From contig NZ_QTVG01000003.1 of NCBI RefSeq assembly GCF_003460505.1, positions 62,001-126,000 on the forward strand: 64,000 bases of DNA, in the 5' to 3' direction. Shown piece after piece: positions 55,201-64,000 of the stretch (position 1 is its first letter; each line of letters starts with the position of its first letter). This DNA is from Eubacterium sp. AF36-5BH. Lineage in GTDB: Bacteria; Bacillota; Clostridia; Lachnospirales; Lachnospiraceae. Below the pieces are notes generated by a model. It was given only the letters and a program-made list of their open reading frames with translations, made no database searches and was not told where the DNA came from. A program made the position numbers and the translations under genes.

Positions 55201-55969
55201 ACCAAAACATAAATCCAATAAACAAGCCACCAACAATATTTCCAAGTGTAACGGGAACTAAGTTACTTACTATAAAGTTATACCATGTAAGACCTGCTGT
55301 ATCTAATCCAAGGCTACCATACTGTGAGTGGATTAATAAGCCACCACTTATATAACTCATGTTTGCAACACTATGCTCGAACCCTGAAATAACGAATACC
55401 ATAATCGGTAAGAATAATGCCATAATTTTGCCTGATACTCTTTCAGCAGTAAGTGCCATCATAACTGCCACACATACTAATATGTTACAGAATATACCTT
55501 TAATAAATGCATCTGAAAAAGAAAGATTACATTTTGCAACTGCTGTTGTCATAATATTCTTTGCTACACCGTTGTTAAATAATGAAAATTCATGACCTAA
55601 TGCATAACCACCTGTAACAAAAATAGAACCAACAAAATTTCCAATATATACTACTATCCAGTTTTTAAGCATTGAATAGAATTTGATGCGTTTATCTAAT
55701 ACTGAAATAATTAATAAGTTGTTTCCTGTAAAAAGTTCTGAATTGTTTAGTATTACCATTGCAAGTCCTGCCGGGAATACTAATGCTGCTATTAACTTTC
55801 CAAGTGATGCATTTTCTACTGTTGTTGCAGCAACCGATGATGCAACACCTGCAAATGAAATAAACATACCTGCCATAAATGCCAATGCAAACATTTTACC
55901 TAATGGCATGGTTGTTTTTCCCATTCCTCCTTCTGAATATTTTACTGTTGCCTGCTTCGCGTTTAACAT
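55178..55969 (-). CDS. Formate/nitrite transporter family channel
   Basis: A 263-residue pentameric channel protein of the FNT family for formate, nitrite or hydrosulfide. Six TM helices; family motifs include LGKMFALAFMAGMFISFAGV, FPAGLAMVILNNSELFTGNNLLI, WIVVYIGNFVGSIFVTGGYALG, FIKGIFCNILVCVAVMMAL and SGFEHSVANMSYI with the central His. In a fermenting anaerobe formate export is the likely job; this is inference. Only a weak ribosome site precedes ATG 55969. Confidence 0.92.
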   Translation of the reverse strand: MLNAKQATVKYSEGGMGKTTMPLGKMFALAFMAGMFISFAGVASSVAATTVENASLGKLIAALVFPAGLAMVILNNSELFTGNNLLIISVLDKRIKFYSMLKNWIVVYIGNFVGSIFVTGGYALGHEFSLFNNGVAKNIMTTAVAKCNLSFSDAFIKGIFCNILVCVAVMMALTAERVSGKIMALFLPIMVFVISGFEHSVANMSYISGGLLIHSQYGSLGLDTAGLTWYNFIVSNLVPVTLGNIVGGLFIGFMFWFTARDKK

Positions 55970-56028
55970 TTTTTATACTTCTTTAAATTTTTTTCCTGTA
56001 GTATTCTAACAGATTTTCCGACAAATTG

Positions 56029-57012
56029 TTAGTGTTTTTTATCTGCAGGGAAAACTATCCCCTGAATTGCTCTTGCCTTGTCCATAATTTGAAGTGCCAT
56101 AAGTGAATATTTGCTATGTTTATCACTATAGTCATGGCTATTTATCATTGTCTCCCACTCTTTCGCTTCAAATACCAGATTATTGTCTAACTCTACGTTA
56201 TAGACTTCCTCTGTAGTTCCATCGTTGTAACGAACTATTACACGTCTTGGACTATCTATTGCTTCAATTAAAATTGCTCCTTTTTCACCTTGTATTTCAC
56301 TTGGTGTAAAACCATTTGAAATTTTTGAATAGGTTATGTCTGCCAACATATCCTTATACTTAAGGGATATAGTTCCTTCTCCGTCTATACTATCCGGTAA
56401 AATAATGGCGCTTGCATCAATTTGCTCAGGGATGCCAAATAATTTTACCATTGGATGAACGCAATATACTCCAATATCCATAATCGCTCCATTGGAAAAT
56501 TTAGGGTTAAAAGCATTTTCCACAATACCGTTTTTAAACTTATTATATCTTGATGAATACTGGCATAGCTTAAAGCTTGCTCTTCTTACAGGAGCTATTT
56601 TTTCTATGGCCTTTTCCACCGCCTTAAAGCCATCATCATAAACAGGGCGCATACCTTCAATTAAAACCACATTGTTTTCATTTGCTTTTTCAATTAAAAT
56701 TTCCACTTCCCTGCTATTACTTGCCATAGGCTTTTCAACAAATACATGTTTCTTATTTTCAATCATTTTAAGAGCCTGTTCAAAATGAAAGGATGTTGGA
56801 CTTGCAATATAAACAGCGTCTATGCTATCGCATTTTGCCAACTCATCTAAATCATCAAAGAAAAGAGTGCTTCCGTACTTTTCACCGAACTCTTTTGCTT
56901 TATTAATATTTCTTGAATATGTTCCCTTGTATTTCAAGCTATCGCATTTTGAAGTTGCCTTAATAAACCAATCTACAACAAAATTAGTGCCAACAGTTGC
57001 AAAATTAATCAT
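56029..57012 (-). CDS. Gfo/Idh/MocA family NAD(P)-dependent oxidoreductase
   Basis: 327 residues. N-terminal Rossmann domain (INFATVGTNFVVDWFIKATSK, with an unusual TVGTNFV dinucleotide loop), IASPTSFHFEQALKMIENKKHVFVEKPMASN with the EKP motif, then the C-terminal alpha/beta domain (GAIMDIGVYCVHPMVKLFG). Acts on a sugar or inositol-like substrate that cannot be identified. AGGAGG before ATG. Stands alone. Confidence 0.88.
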   Translation of the reverse strand: MINFATVGTNFVVDWFIKATSKCDSLKYKGTYSRNINKAKEFGEKYGSTLFFDDLDELAKCDSIDAVYIASPTSFHFEQALKMIENKKHVFVEKPMASNSREVEILIEKANENNVVLIEGMRPVYDDGFKAVEKAIEKIAPVRRASFKLCQYSSRYNKFKNGIVENAFNPKFSNGAIMDIGVYCVHPMVKLFGIPEQIDASAIILPDSIDGEGTISLKYKDMLADITYSKISNGFTPSEIQGEKGAILIEAIDSPRRVIVRYNDGTTEEVYNVELDNNLVFEAKEWETMINSHDYSDKHSKYSLMALQIMDKARAIQGIVFPADKKH

Positions 57013-57102
57013 AATTTCCTCCTAATCTATAAATGTTACTTAACGTTTCACCTTATACCTATTAGGATTATACCGTTGGCACTAACTTATTTCAATTTTC
57101 TA

Positions 57103-58548
57103 TTAATTGTTTTTTTGCACTTTAGGTAATTCAATGTAGAAAACAACACCGTTCTCAACATTTTCACACCCGTACTTTCCATGATGTAACTCTACAATGC
57201 TTTTTACAAGATATAGACCAAGTCCACTGCCTTTTTGTCCATTTAAGGTTGCACTGTCGTTGCCCTGATAAAACATGTTCCAAATATTTTCAATGTTTTC
57301 TTCAGGTATATGTTTTCCATCATTTTCAACTTCGACTTTAATATTGTTTTCGCCAGACATAACTCTAACGTAAACATTACCTTCTTCTTTGCAATGTTTT
57401 ATTGCATTTGTTATGTAATTACTTACTGCCTGAGTGAAAAATCTTTCATTAACTTCTGCCATACATTTTTCAGTATAGCTTTCATGAAGAGAAATGTTTT
57501 TCGTAAAGAAAAGCTTATCATAATCTCTACAAGTGAATTCTACAAGTTCGTTAATATCAGCACTTACAACCATTAACTCTTCCTCTGCACTTTGCATTGA
57601 ATATATAACTATCATGTCATTAATCATTTGAGACATATTCTCCGTTTCCTCTATGATAGACTGACAATATTCCTTCTTTTTCTGCTTATCCTGCAATAGT
57701 TCTAACATTTCCACCTGACTTGAAATAATGGCAAGTGGAGTTTTCATTTCATGGGAAACATTGTTTACAAACTGCTTTCTGAGATTTTCAACTTTTGTTT
57801 TATTTTCTATTTCATTTTCCAATTCAGTAATCTGTTCCCTGATTTTTGATAACATAATATTAATGCTATGTGCTAAACTGGAAAGTTCAACAAATTCCTG
57901 ATTTTCATTAATATTAAGTTCAAAGTTATTCTTTACAGCAAGTTTTGTATTTTCTTCAATTTGTCTTATTGGCTTACAAATACGGTTAGAAATTACAACA
58001 GAAACAATTACTCCAACTACAGCAACAAGAATTAACATTATCCCAAAGAATAACTTATAGTATGATAAATGTATTTTCATATTACTTTTTAATTCATATA
58101 CATATAAATAATATTTGTTGCCATTCTGAGTTATTATTCCACGCCCTGAAATTTTTCCCACACCATTATTTGTAACTATTTCTTTCTCAGAGAATCTATA
58201 CAATCTACTGACAATGTTATTTTCAACCTTTGCTTTTGCATTTGCATTTTGTGTCATAGACTTAAAATTCTTTGTTTTTAACGTTACATATATTGGTTCA
58301 AATTTTTCATTTGCAATAACAAATCTCAACTTCTGTTCTTCATAAGAAATAATATACCTGTTTTTATAGGTAAGAGTAGATATATCCTCTTTTTGCAGTG
58401 TGCTGAACGATTGCTTAATTACCCCAATCTTTCTGCTGAAATAATAATCCTCAGCAAATGCACTAAATAAAACAAACAATATACCCAATATAAAAAATAT
58501 TGTAATTGTCTGCATAATTATCATTCGGCTTTTTATTGTTTTAAACAT
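57103..58548 (-). CDS. Sensor histidine kinase (HAMP type), second two-component system
   Basis: The start is ATG 58548 (MFKTIKSRMIIMQTITIFF) behind GAGG, overlapping the regulator's end by 8 bases. About 481 residues: TM1 (about 8-30), extracytoplasmic region (~130 residues), TM2 (about 165-188), HAMP (SNRICKPIRQIEENTKL), coiled region, phosphoacceptor FVNNVSHEMKTPLAIISSQVEML, ATPase N box NYITNAIKHCKEEG, G boxes VENDGKHIPEENIENIW and GQKGSGLGLYLVKSIVELH. Ligand unknown. It has its own regulator upstream. Confidence 0.93.
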   Translation of the reverse strand: MFKTIKSRMIIMQTITIFFILGILFVLFSAFAEDYYFSRKIGVIKQSFSTLQKEDISTLTYKNRYIISYEEQKLRFVIANEKFEPIYVTLKTKNFKSMTQNANAKAKVENNIVSRLYRFSEKEIVTNNGVGKISGRGIITQNGNKYYLYVYELKSNMKIHLSYYKLFFGIMLILVAVVGVIVSVVISNRICKPIRQIEENTKLAVKNNFELNINENQEFVELSSLAHSINIMLSKIREQITELENEIENKTKVENLRKQFVNNVSHEMKTPLAIISSQVEMLELLQDKQKKKEYCQSIIEETENMSQMINDMIVIYSMQSAEEELMVVSADINELVEFTCRDYDKLFFTKNISLHESYTEKCMAEVNERFFTQAVSNYITNAIKHCKEEGNVYVRVMSGENNIKVEVENDGKHIPEENIENIWNMFYQGNDSATLNGQKGSGLGLYLVKSIVELHHGKYGCENVENGVVFYIELPKVQKNN

Positions 58549-59233
58549 CTTCAACCTCAAAAATATAACCAATGCCATATATTGATTTAATATATGGACA
58601 CTCATCACTTAATTTTATTCTTATCTGTTTTACAATTGTGTCAACTGTTCTATAAGTCCCGTCATAATCCGGTCCCCATACAGCATCAAGAATCTGCTCT
58701 CTTTTCAAAGTGACATTTTGATTTTCAATAAAGAAACTTAACAAATCAAATTCCTTTGGTGTTGTAACTATATATTGGTTATTTACATACACTTTCCTTG
58801 CTTTGCAATCCAATGAAAGTTTGCCAGCTTCAAGCTTCTCATATCTGTTCTCTGATTTGTATGTTCTTTTTAAAACTGCTTCAATTCTTGCTTTCAAAAG
58901 AGCTAACATAAACGGTTTCTTAATGTAATCGTCTACACCATTTCCAAAACTTTTTACCTGTTCCACATCTCCCGATTTTGCTGTCATCATAATAACTGGA
59001 ACCTCTGATGTTTCTCTTATCTTCTGTAAAACATACTGACCATCATAAATTGGAAGCATTATATCTAGTAAAACTAAGTCAATTGAGTGAATGTTTTTTT
59101 CAAATTGTTCCAATGCCATTTCACCATCTTTTGCTTCAATAATGTTATAGTCATATAATTTCAAAAAATCACTTACAGTTGTTCTTAATTTTTCTTCATC
59201 TTCAACAATAAGTATTGTTCTATTAATTTTCAT
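58541..59233 (-). CDS. OmpR-family response regulator, second system
   Basis: 230 residues with receiver motifs IVEDEEKLR, LVLLDIMLPIYDGQYV (phospho-Asp), MMTAKSGDVEQ and IKKPFMLALL, then a winged-helix output domain (TPKEFDLLSFFIENQNVTLKREQILDAVWGPDYDG; TVDTIVKQIRIKLSDECPYI). GAGGAG before ATG. Paired with the kinase downstream. Confidence 0.94.
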   Translation of the reverse strand: MKINRTILIVEDEEKLRTTVSDFLKLYDYNIIEAKDGEMALEQFEKNIHSIDLVLLDIMLPIYDGQYVLQKIRETSEVPVIMMTAKSGDVEQVKSFGNGVDDYIKKPFMLALLKARIEAVLKRTYKSENRYEKLEAGKLSLDCKARKVYVNNQYIVTTPKEFDLLSFFIENQNVTLKREQILDAVWGPDYDGTYRTVDTIVKQIRIKLSDECPYIKSIYGIGYIFEVEDV

Positions 59234-59476
59234 CAGTTAATCTCCTCGTATCTTAAAACTCCATCTTTCAGTAAAAATTCTGTAATATACTGCAGATTTC
59301 TAAACCATCGATTATTAAACCATTATCACAGCAATCTATTACAACTATCCATACTCTATCTCTTATATAGTATCTTAATAAATTGATAGAATAAAAATAT
59401 AATGTGTCCATTAATCTTTAAATTGCTATTAATTACTGTAATTTAATGCTAATTTAATATTTTCACACAAGCAGTT

Positions 59477-59785
59477 TTATTTTAGTAATTCTAAAACTTC
59501 TTCTTTTGATACAAGTCCCACTGATCTGTTTACCTCAACACAATTTTCAAATACAATTAATGTTGGAATACTCATAATATTGTACTCAATTGAAATTGTA
59601 GGCTCTGTATCAACATTTACCTTACATACTTTTACATCATCTAATTCTTCTGCAAGCTTATCTATTACAGGACTTAACATTTTACATGGTCCACACCAGT
59701 CTGCCCAAAAATCAACTAACACTTTCTTATCAGACTTTAAAACTTCCTCTTCAAAATTATCTTTATTTACTTCAATAATTGCCAT
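59477..59785 (-). CDS. trxA: Thioredoxin
   Basis: A 102-residue disulfide reductase. Active site WCGPC at 30-34 within FWADWCGPCKMLSPVIDKLA, cis-Pro loop MSIPTLIVFENC (about 74). AGGAGG before ATG 59785. Monocistronic. A thioredoxin reductase is not nearby. Confidence 0.97.
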   Translation of the reverse strand: MAIIEVNKDNFEEEVLKSDKKVLVDFWADWCGPCKMLSPVIDKLAEELDDVKVCKVNVDTEPTISIEYNIMSIPTLIVFENCVEVNRSVGLVSKEEVLELLK

Positions 59786-60209
59786 AATATTCTCCTCCTA
59801 ACTGTTTATTTAGCTATTAATTTTTTAAATTATTTTGTTTAGTTTGTTAAATATTAACCAATTGCTTTTTATTGATTATTAATCATTTAGCTAATTGATG
59901 TTTATTCTTCAACTATTTGTTTTTTTATAGTATAACCAGTCTTAATATGTAATTATACTCATTCTGATTTTAACTTTTTTACGGAAATGTTTCAACATAA
60001 AAAGATATATAAATTTAAAGCATAATATGACATTTTTACCTCCATCTCCTGTACTAATATATTTCCGTCAAGCCTTGAAAATTATTAAAACATAACTCTT
60101 CAATGTGTAATTTAATTCTAGACTTTTTCTTTTCTATGTCTAATGCCTATTGATTATTGTCTTTTATGCTTTTTAAGTATATTATATATACTTATAATTT
60201 ATAATAATA
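59786..60209. other. AT-rich intergenic region without a recognisable gene
   Basis: Upstream of trxA. A TTGAAA-17-TAAAAT pair on the minus strand (about 59970-60000) could be a promoter. An interrupted palindrome AAGTATATTATATATACTT lies at 60174-60192 before the subtilase gene end. I see no RNA gene or coding region. Confidence 0.45.
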
Positions 60210-62030
60210 TTACTCAGGAAAACTTCTTGAAAGGCATAGAGCACCATAGCCTGCCAGTGGATTTGGTTGTTCCTCTCTACTGCTTAAAGGTCTTGCTCCT
60301 CTAATTAAATATGCCTTAACCTTTTCACCATATAAAAATCTGTCATTTCCATTTACAATGCCCCATTCCATTAGCAACGCTGCTGCTCCTGTAACAAAAG
60401 GTGCAGCCATTGAAGTTCCACTTTTTACTGTTATTCCTCCATTATTGGATGCTGACACAATATTTACAGCCGGTGCAACAATGTCAGGTTTCACCATATT
60501 GTACTCTCTTGTATATCCTCTTCCTGAAAAAGTAGCAATGGTATCATCTCTTCCATTATAGCCCCCTACAGATATTACTTTGTTAGTTGCAGATGGAATT
60601 GTGAGAGTTGTATATGGGTCAGGTCTTAAAAATTTTGTGTTCGTATTAATTTTCTCCTGGCCTGGAAGCCACATGTCATATCGTCCATTTACAATTCTAT
60701 TAGGAAATAATTTTATTTTCCAAATTCCTGCATCAAGGTAATTGCTTTTAGGAATTAAACTAATATATATTTCCTGAAAAATGCTATAAGGTTTTGGCGT
60801 CCCATACAAAACATTTATATTTGTGTCTTCTAATTGCTCCTTATAAATGTATCCTTCCCTGCTAAATATTGATGTACTTTCTCCTGACGGAGATATGAGA
60901 CTAACATTATATTTATCAACATAGTTTTTCCAAATTTGTATGCTAAATGCCCTCTCATAATTTGATATTTGCAATTCCACTTCCACCGGCTCCTGTTCCA
61001 AATATCCTCCGCTATGGCCTGAACTTCCCCCTTCGTTACCTGTTCCAACAACAATAACTGCCCTGTTACTGTCTACAACACTATCCAAATATGTTGAAAG
61101 TAAAGATGTTCCATCATGTGAACCGTATGTGTTTCCAAAACTAATATTTATTACAACCGGTCTCTCCAGAATGTTCGCTTCTTTTATAATAAAGTCAACG
61201 CCTTCCATTAACTGATTAGTTTTTGGAAATGAATTTTCATTATCCACAGACATTTTTACCACTATTAAATCACTTCTTGTTGCAATTCCTAAATTATTGT
61301 TTTTGTCTGTGGCAAAATTACCTGCTGCTATACCTGCAACATGTGTTCCATGACCTGATACATCTCTTGAATTAACTATCCCATAAGGATTATTGCTTTC
61401 CAAGGCTCTATTAATGTCTTCACTTGTATATACTCTGTCTGTTTGCTGATCCCATAACCTTAATATTCTTGTATTACCACTTTCATCTATAAAGGCTTTG
61501 TTTGTAAAACTAATTCCGCTGTCAATTATACCGATAAGAACACCTCTACCGAATAATGGTACATTATTATTTTCAAAGGTTTCTTCATCTATTCCTATTT
61601 GTCGTCTTACATCTGACTGTGTTTCATTATCCTGTAGTACTTCATTACTCAGCCTTATTTCATTACTTGGCTCTGTTTCATTATCCAGCTGAAAATAATC
61701 ATTTTGAACTTCATTTATGCAGGATTGTCTTTTTCCGTTTAAAACAGCAAATTCCAGATTCTTTGGTTTTTCCACAAATATTACGTTTGGAAGATTTGCT
61801 ATTTCATCTACAAAAATTCTGTTTGCATTAGCAGTTGCATAGCCACCTGATAAAGGTTTTATTCTATTAACTAAAGATTCAATTGTGCCTATGTCTCCGA
61901 AATATTTGATAATTAAATCCCAGGAATCATTTTCCACATTATAACCTGCTGATAATTCACGGGATTTTTCCAATTGCTCCAATGAAGTCTCCAAAGCTAT
62001 ATTAAGTTGGTTATCCTGTTTTTCATTCAT
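60210..62030 (-). CDS. Subtilisin-family (S8) serine protease, Csp-like
   Basis: 606 residues, no signal peptide. N-terminal prodomain-like segment (about 1-105) ends with NVIFVEKPKNLEFAVLNGKRQSCINEVQ, typical of clostridial Csp germination proteases. An acidic Ser/Asn/Glu linker (about 108-143) follows. Catalytic Asp in GVLIGIIDSGISF, His in GHGTHVAGIAAGN, Ser in SGTSMAAPFVTGAAALL are all intact. A jellyroll-like insert (about 335-455) separates His and Ser regions. Csp proteases process spore cortex lytic enzymes; the role here is inferred. No strong ribosome site. Start codon ATG 62030. Confidence 0.88.
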   Translation of the reverse strand: MNEKQDNQLNIALETSLEQLEKSRELSAGYNVENDSWDLIIKYFGDIGTIESLVNRIKPLSGGYATANANRIFVDEIANLPNVIFVEKPKNLEFAVLNGKRQSCINEVQNDYFQLDNETEPSNEIRLSNEVLQDNETQSDVRRQIGIDEETFENNNVPLFGRGVLIGIIDSGISFTNKAFIDESGNTRILRLWDQQTDRVYTSEDINRALESNNPYGIVNSRDVSGHGTHVAGIAAGNFATDKNNNLGIATRSDLIVVKMSVDNENSFPKTNQLMEGVDFIIKEANILERPVVINISFGNTYGSHDGTSLLSTYLDSVVDSNRAVIVVGTGNEGGSSGHSGGYLEQEPVEVELQISNYERAFSIQIWKNYVDKYNVSLISPSGESTSIFSREGYIYKEQLEDTNINVLYGTPKPYSIFQEIYISLIPKSNYLDAGIWKIKLFPNRIVNGRYDMWLPGQEKINTNTKFLRPDPYTTLTIPSATNKVISVGGYNGRDDTIATFSGRGYTREYNMVKPDIVAPAVNIVSASNNGGITVKSGTSMAAPFVTGAAALLMEWGIVNGNDRFLYGEKVKAYLIRGARPLSSREEQPNPLAGYGALCLSRSFPE

Positions 62031-62053
62031 TTAAAACTCGAAAATATCTTTTT

Positions 62054-63064
62054 TTAAATATATTCAAGAATTCCCTTTCCATTACTACTGATTATTTTTG
62101 CCTTAGCTCCTTCTATAATTGGAAACTGTGGGCCTTTGTGACCAATATCACTGTTAAATATAATTGGCACATCCAAGTCATCTAAAACCGACATTACTGC
62201 ATCTTCATAAGTTCTGTTACTCCAGGAATTGTACATTAACGGTCTGCCAAAAATAAACCCATTAGCATATTTAAAATACCCCTTTTCTTTCATTTGCCAA
62301 AGGTGAGTAATAATTGTGGTGTCCTCCATATTGAAACTTTCAAGGTTCCATATTATTCCGTCAGACTTATATTTATTTATAAATTCTTCCGTACCATCAT
62401 AGCTTGTTCCTAATAGAAAAACAATTACATCTAAACAACCACCTATTAATCTTCCTGTTATGCTAATTTCATCTTCCATACGACCGTTTACCCACCTAAC
62501 TTCTTTGTCTGCACAATAGCCCTCATAGCCACTTACATACTCATGTCTCTCATCTTCAAAATTATCGTAGGAATGAAGTTTCTTTGTTGTTCCTTCAATA
62601 ACACCTAAAGCATCCTCTACAGGTTTCTGCCATGGTTTCATTCCAAAATCTCCAACATGACATCCATAGACTGCTGCTGTATCATACTTAGTAACTAAAG
62701 GATAAACTATGCATGTATTATCCGAAAACCCTTGAAACCATTTTGGATTCTTACTTAAATACTCAAAATCAATGTATTCAAGCATTTCCATACAATAATC
62801 TCCACCTGCAGCAGACATAATGCTTCTAACATTAGGATTATGTATTAATTCATTTATTTCTTTTCCTCTTTCAGCTCCTGTACCACTACAGCCTCTTGCA
62901 TCACTTTTGAAAAGATTATCTGTAGCAATTACATTGTAACCCCTGTCAGATAATTGTCTCATTGCATTCTCTACTCTTTTTTTCTTTAATTCATTTACAA
63001 TACCGTCAGATGTTGCAGTAACACCTATGGTATCTCCTTTTTGTAAATATTTTGGTATGTTCAT
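62054..63064 (-). CDS. S66 family peptidase (LD-carboxypeptidase/MccF type)
   Basis: 336 residues. Motifs of the S66 family: GDTIGVTATSDGI at the start, nucleophile Ser in FQGFSDNTCIVYPL, catalytic Glu in IIWNLESFNMEDT, catalytic His in DIGHKGPQFPII. Family members trim L,D-peptide bonds of murein tetrapeptides or inactivate microcin C-like compounds; which applies is not decidable. No close ribosome site lies before ATG 63064: AAAGGAGG is 41 bases upstream. Confidence 0.9.
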   Translation of the reverse strand: MNIPKYLQKGDTIGVTATSDGIVNELKKKRVENAMRQLSDRGYNVIATDNLFKSDARGCSGTGAERGKEINELIHNPNVRSIMSAAGGDYCMEMLEYIDFEYLSKNPKWFQGFSDNTCIVYPLVTKYDTAAVYGCHVGDFGMKPWQKPVEDALGVIEGTTKKLHSYDNFEDERHEYVSGYEGYCADKEVRWVNGRMEDEISITGRLIGGCLDVIVFLLGTSYDGTEEFINKYKSDGIIWNLESFNMEDTTIITHLWQMKEKGYFKYANGFIFGRPLMYNSWSNRTYEDAVMSVLDDLDVPIIFNSDIGHKGPQFPIIEGAKAKIISSNGKGILEYI

Positions 63065-63212
63065 ATATTATCGTATAATTCCGGTAATGCTTAGAATTAC
63101 ACCTGCCTCCTTTAAACTTTATATTTTGCTTGTATCTAATTATTTATATTCTTCACCTATTAGTCTACATATTCTTTTATGTAGTCTCTTCTTGGTTTTA
63201 CAAAATAATTCT

Positions 63213-64000
63213 TTATATAGCCATTTCTTCTCCCAATTTTACAGAATAAATTATCATTTCAGAAACTTTTTTTCCTGTGATTTTTTCCAGGGCTAATTTG
63301 TAACATTCTAACTGTTTCTTATATCTATGCTTTAATTCATCCATTGAGTCAACATTGTCTGTCTTATAATCTAAAATCACATACCTGTCATCCTCTATAA
63401 AGCATACGTCAATAATACCCTGAATAATCATTAACTCATCTGAGTTTGAGTGTTCCTTAATTTCCTTTGCCTGTACTCCTAAAAGAAACTGTCGTTCTCT
63501 ATATAACTGATTACTTTCCTTTGCCTTAGCCATTCTTTCAAAAACCTTTGTTTTTGTGAATTTTAAAATATCATAAGGATTAACAGCCTCTCCCTGAATC
63601 TTAGTTAATAATTTGCTGTCAATTTGAGCCTGTATCATATTAGTAATTATATCTTTTGAATATTCTTTGTTTTCTATATCCATTAATTCAAAAACTCTAT
63701 GATATGCTGTGCCTCGCTCTGCTCCATATATTCTATCCGAAGACTCCTTGTCCTCTTTCATAAACTGTGGAACAATTTCCGTCTCTTTATGAACAGAAGT
63801 TTTTTCAAAGATTTTGTCTAAAGAATCTTCTGCTTCTTCATCTGCCATACTTTCTTTTTTCAGTTCAGTTACACTTGCTTTTGAACAAAGGTTAATATCT
63901 TCAATATAAGGATATTCAAAATTAAAATCTTTAATAAGTCTGTCGTAAACATCCTTTGGTACTTCCGCATTATTCCATGTTTCAAGTAACATCTTTTTTA
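63213..64000 (-). CDS. addA: ATP-dependent helicase/nuclease subunit A, 3' part
   Basis: The C-terminal nuclease domain of AddA, the helicase-nuclease that resects double-strand breaks. The frame is open to the window's right edge, so at least 260 residues are visible and the 5' part lies outside. Motifs: GTAYHRVFELMDI and the nuclease core IQGIIDVCFIEDDRYVILDYKTDNVDS, with the Asp...Glu/Asp-x-Lys signature (DYKTD). Ends KVSEMIIYSVKLGEEMAI. The nuclease domain is intact. Confidence 0.93.
   Translation of the reverse strand, partial: KKMLLETWNNAEVPKDVYDRLIKDFNFEYPYIEDINLCSKASVTELKKESMADEEAEDSLDKIFEKTSVHKETEIVPQFMKEDKESSDRIYGAERGTAYHRVFELMDIENKEYSKDIITNMIQAQIDSKLLTKIQGEAVNPYDILKFTKTKVFERMAKAKESNQLYRERQFLLGVQAKEIKEHSNSDELMIIQGIIDVCFIEDDRYVILDYKTDNVDSMDELKHRYKKQLECYKLALEKITGKKVSEMIIYSVKLGEEMAI

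Overview
The window is AT-rich chromosomal DNA of a low-GC Gram-positive bacterium of class Clostridia, most probably family Lachnospiraceae. Pointers are the SCIFF peptide and its radical-SAM maturase inside a fused secDF / recJ / apt / rel block, the TGS-uridine kinase fusion next to trmK, a cobalamin-dependent MetH with a detached reactivation protein, the 1415-residue acyl-CoA dehydratase activase protein, GerW (YtfJ), a Csp-like subtilase, DUF1540 and DUF6512 proteins, and dense minus-strand operons with strong GGAGG ribosome sites. No insertion sequence, prophage, CRISPR array or rRNA operon is visible. This looks like ordinary core chromosome with a few odd local features.

Layout. 1-8.1 kb (minus): a rel fragment, apt, recJ, secDF, the SCIFF maturase scfB, the 46-residue SCIFF peptide scfA (with a long perfect hairpin between scfA and scfB) and a small membrane protein. 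8.3-12.2 kb: a CNNM/CorC-type transporter (plus), then DUF2085 and zinc-ribbon membrane proteins and a secreted leucine-rich-repeat protein (minus). 12.5-20.4 kb: pyrBI, purine nucleoside phosphorylase (plus), RNase P RNA, a TGS-nucleoside kinase, trmK, dnaG and dgt. 20.6-23.1 kb: two tRNA-Leu genes, a DUF4340-like remnant, and infC-rpmI-rplT with an attenuator-type leader and an AUU start on infC. 23.2-32.1 kb: a DUF1540 protein, thrS behind a T-box, a membrane-anchored trigger-factor-like protein, guaB, a small membrane protein, a fakA-type kinase, an Asp23 protein and rpmB. 32.1-36.2 kb: metF, the MetH reactivation protein and metH.

36.3-43.5 kb: a 46-residue membrane protein absent from the six-frame calls, gerW, a DUF2953 protein, two unrecognised conserved-looking genes, lysA, malQ and a rhomboid-like protein without catalytic residues. 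43.8-50.2 kb: the giant dehydratase activase (plus), a short DAK-like protein, ung and a lipid kinase. 50.2-53.8 kb: hisF, hisH and a two-component system in one overlapping gene run. 53.9-55.9 kb: a coding remnant resembling a cell-wall sorting signal, tmRNA, DUF6512 and a formate/nitrite transporter. 56-64 kb: an oxidoreductase, a second two-component system, thioredoxin, a Csp-like subtilase, an LD-carboxypeptidase and the 3' end of addA.

Functionally the region mixes core information processing (tRNA modification, primase, ribosomal proteins, translation initiation, T-box control), one-carbon/methionine and nucleotide metabolism, protein export and envelope proteins. The least ordinary items are the SCIFF locus with its intercistronic hairpin, the two-component system translationally coupled to hisHF, the hidden small membrane protein, the apparently chimeric DUF4340 remnant, the sorting-signal remnant, and several RNA leaders.
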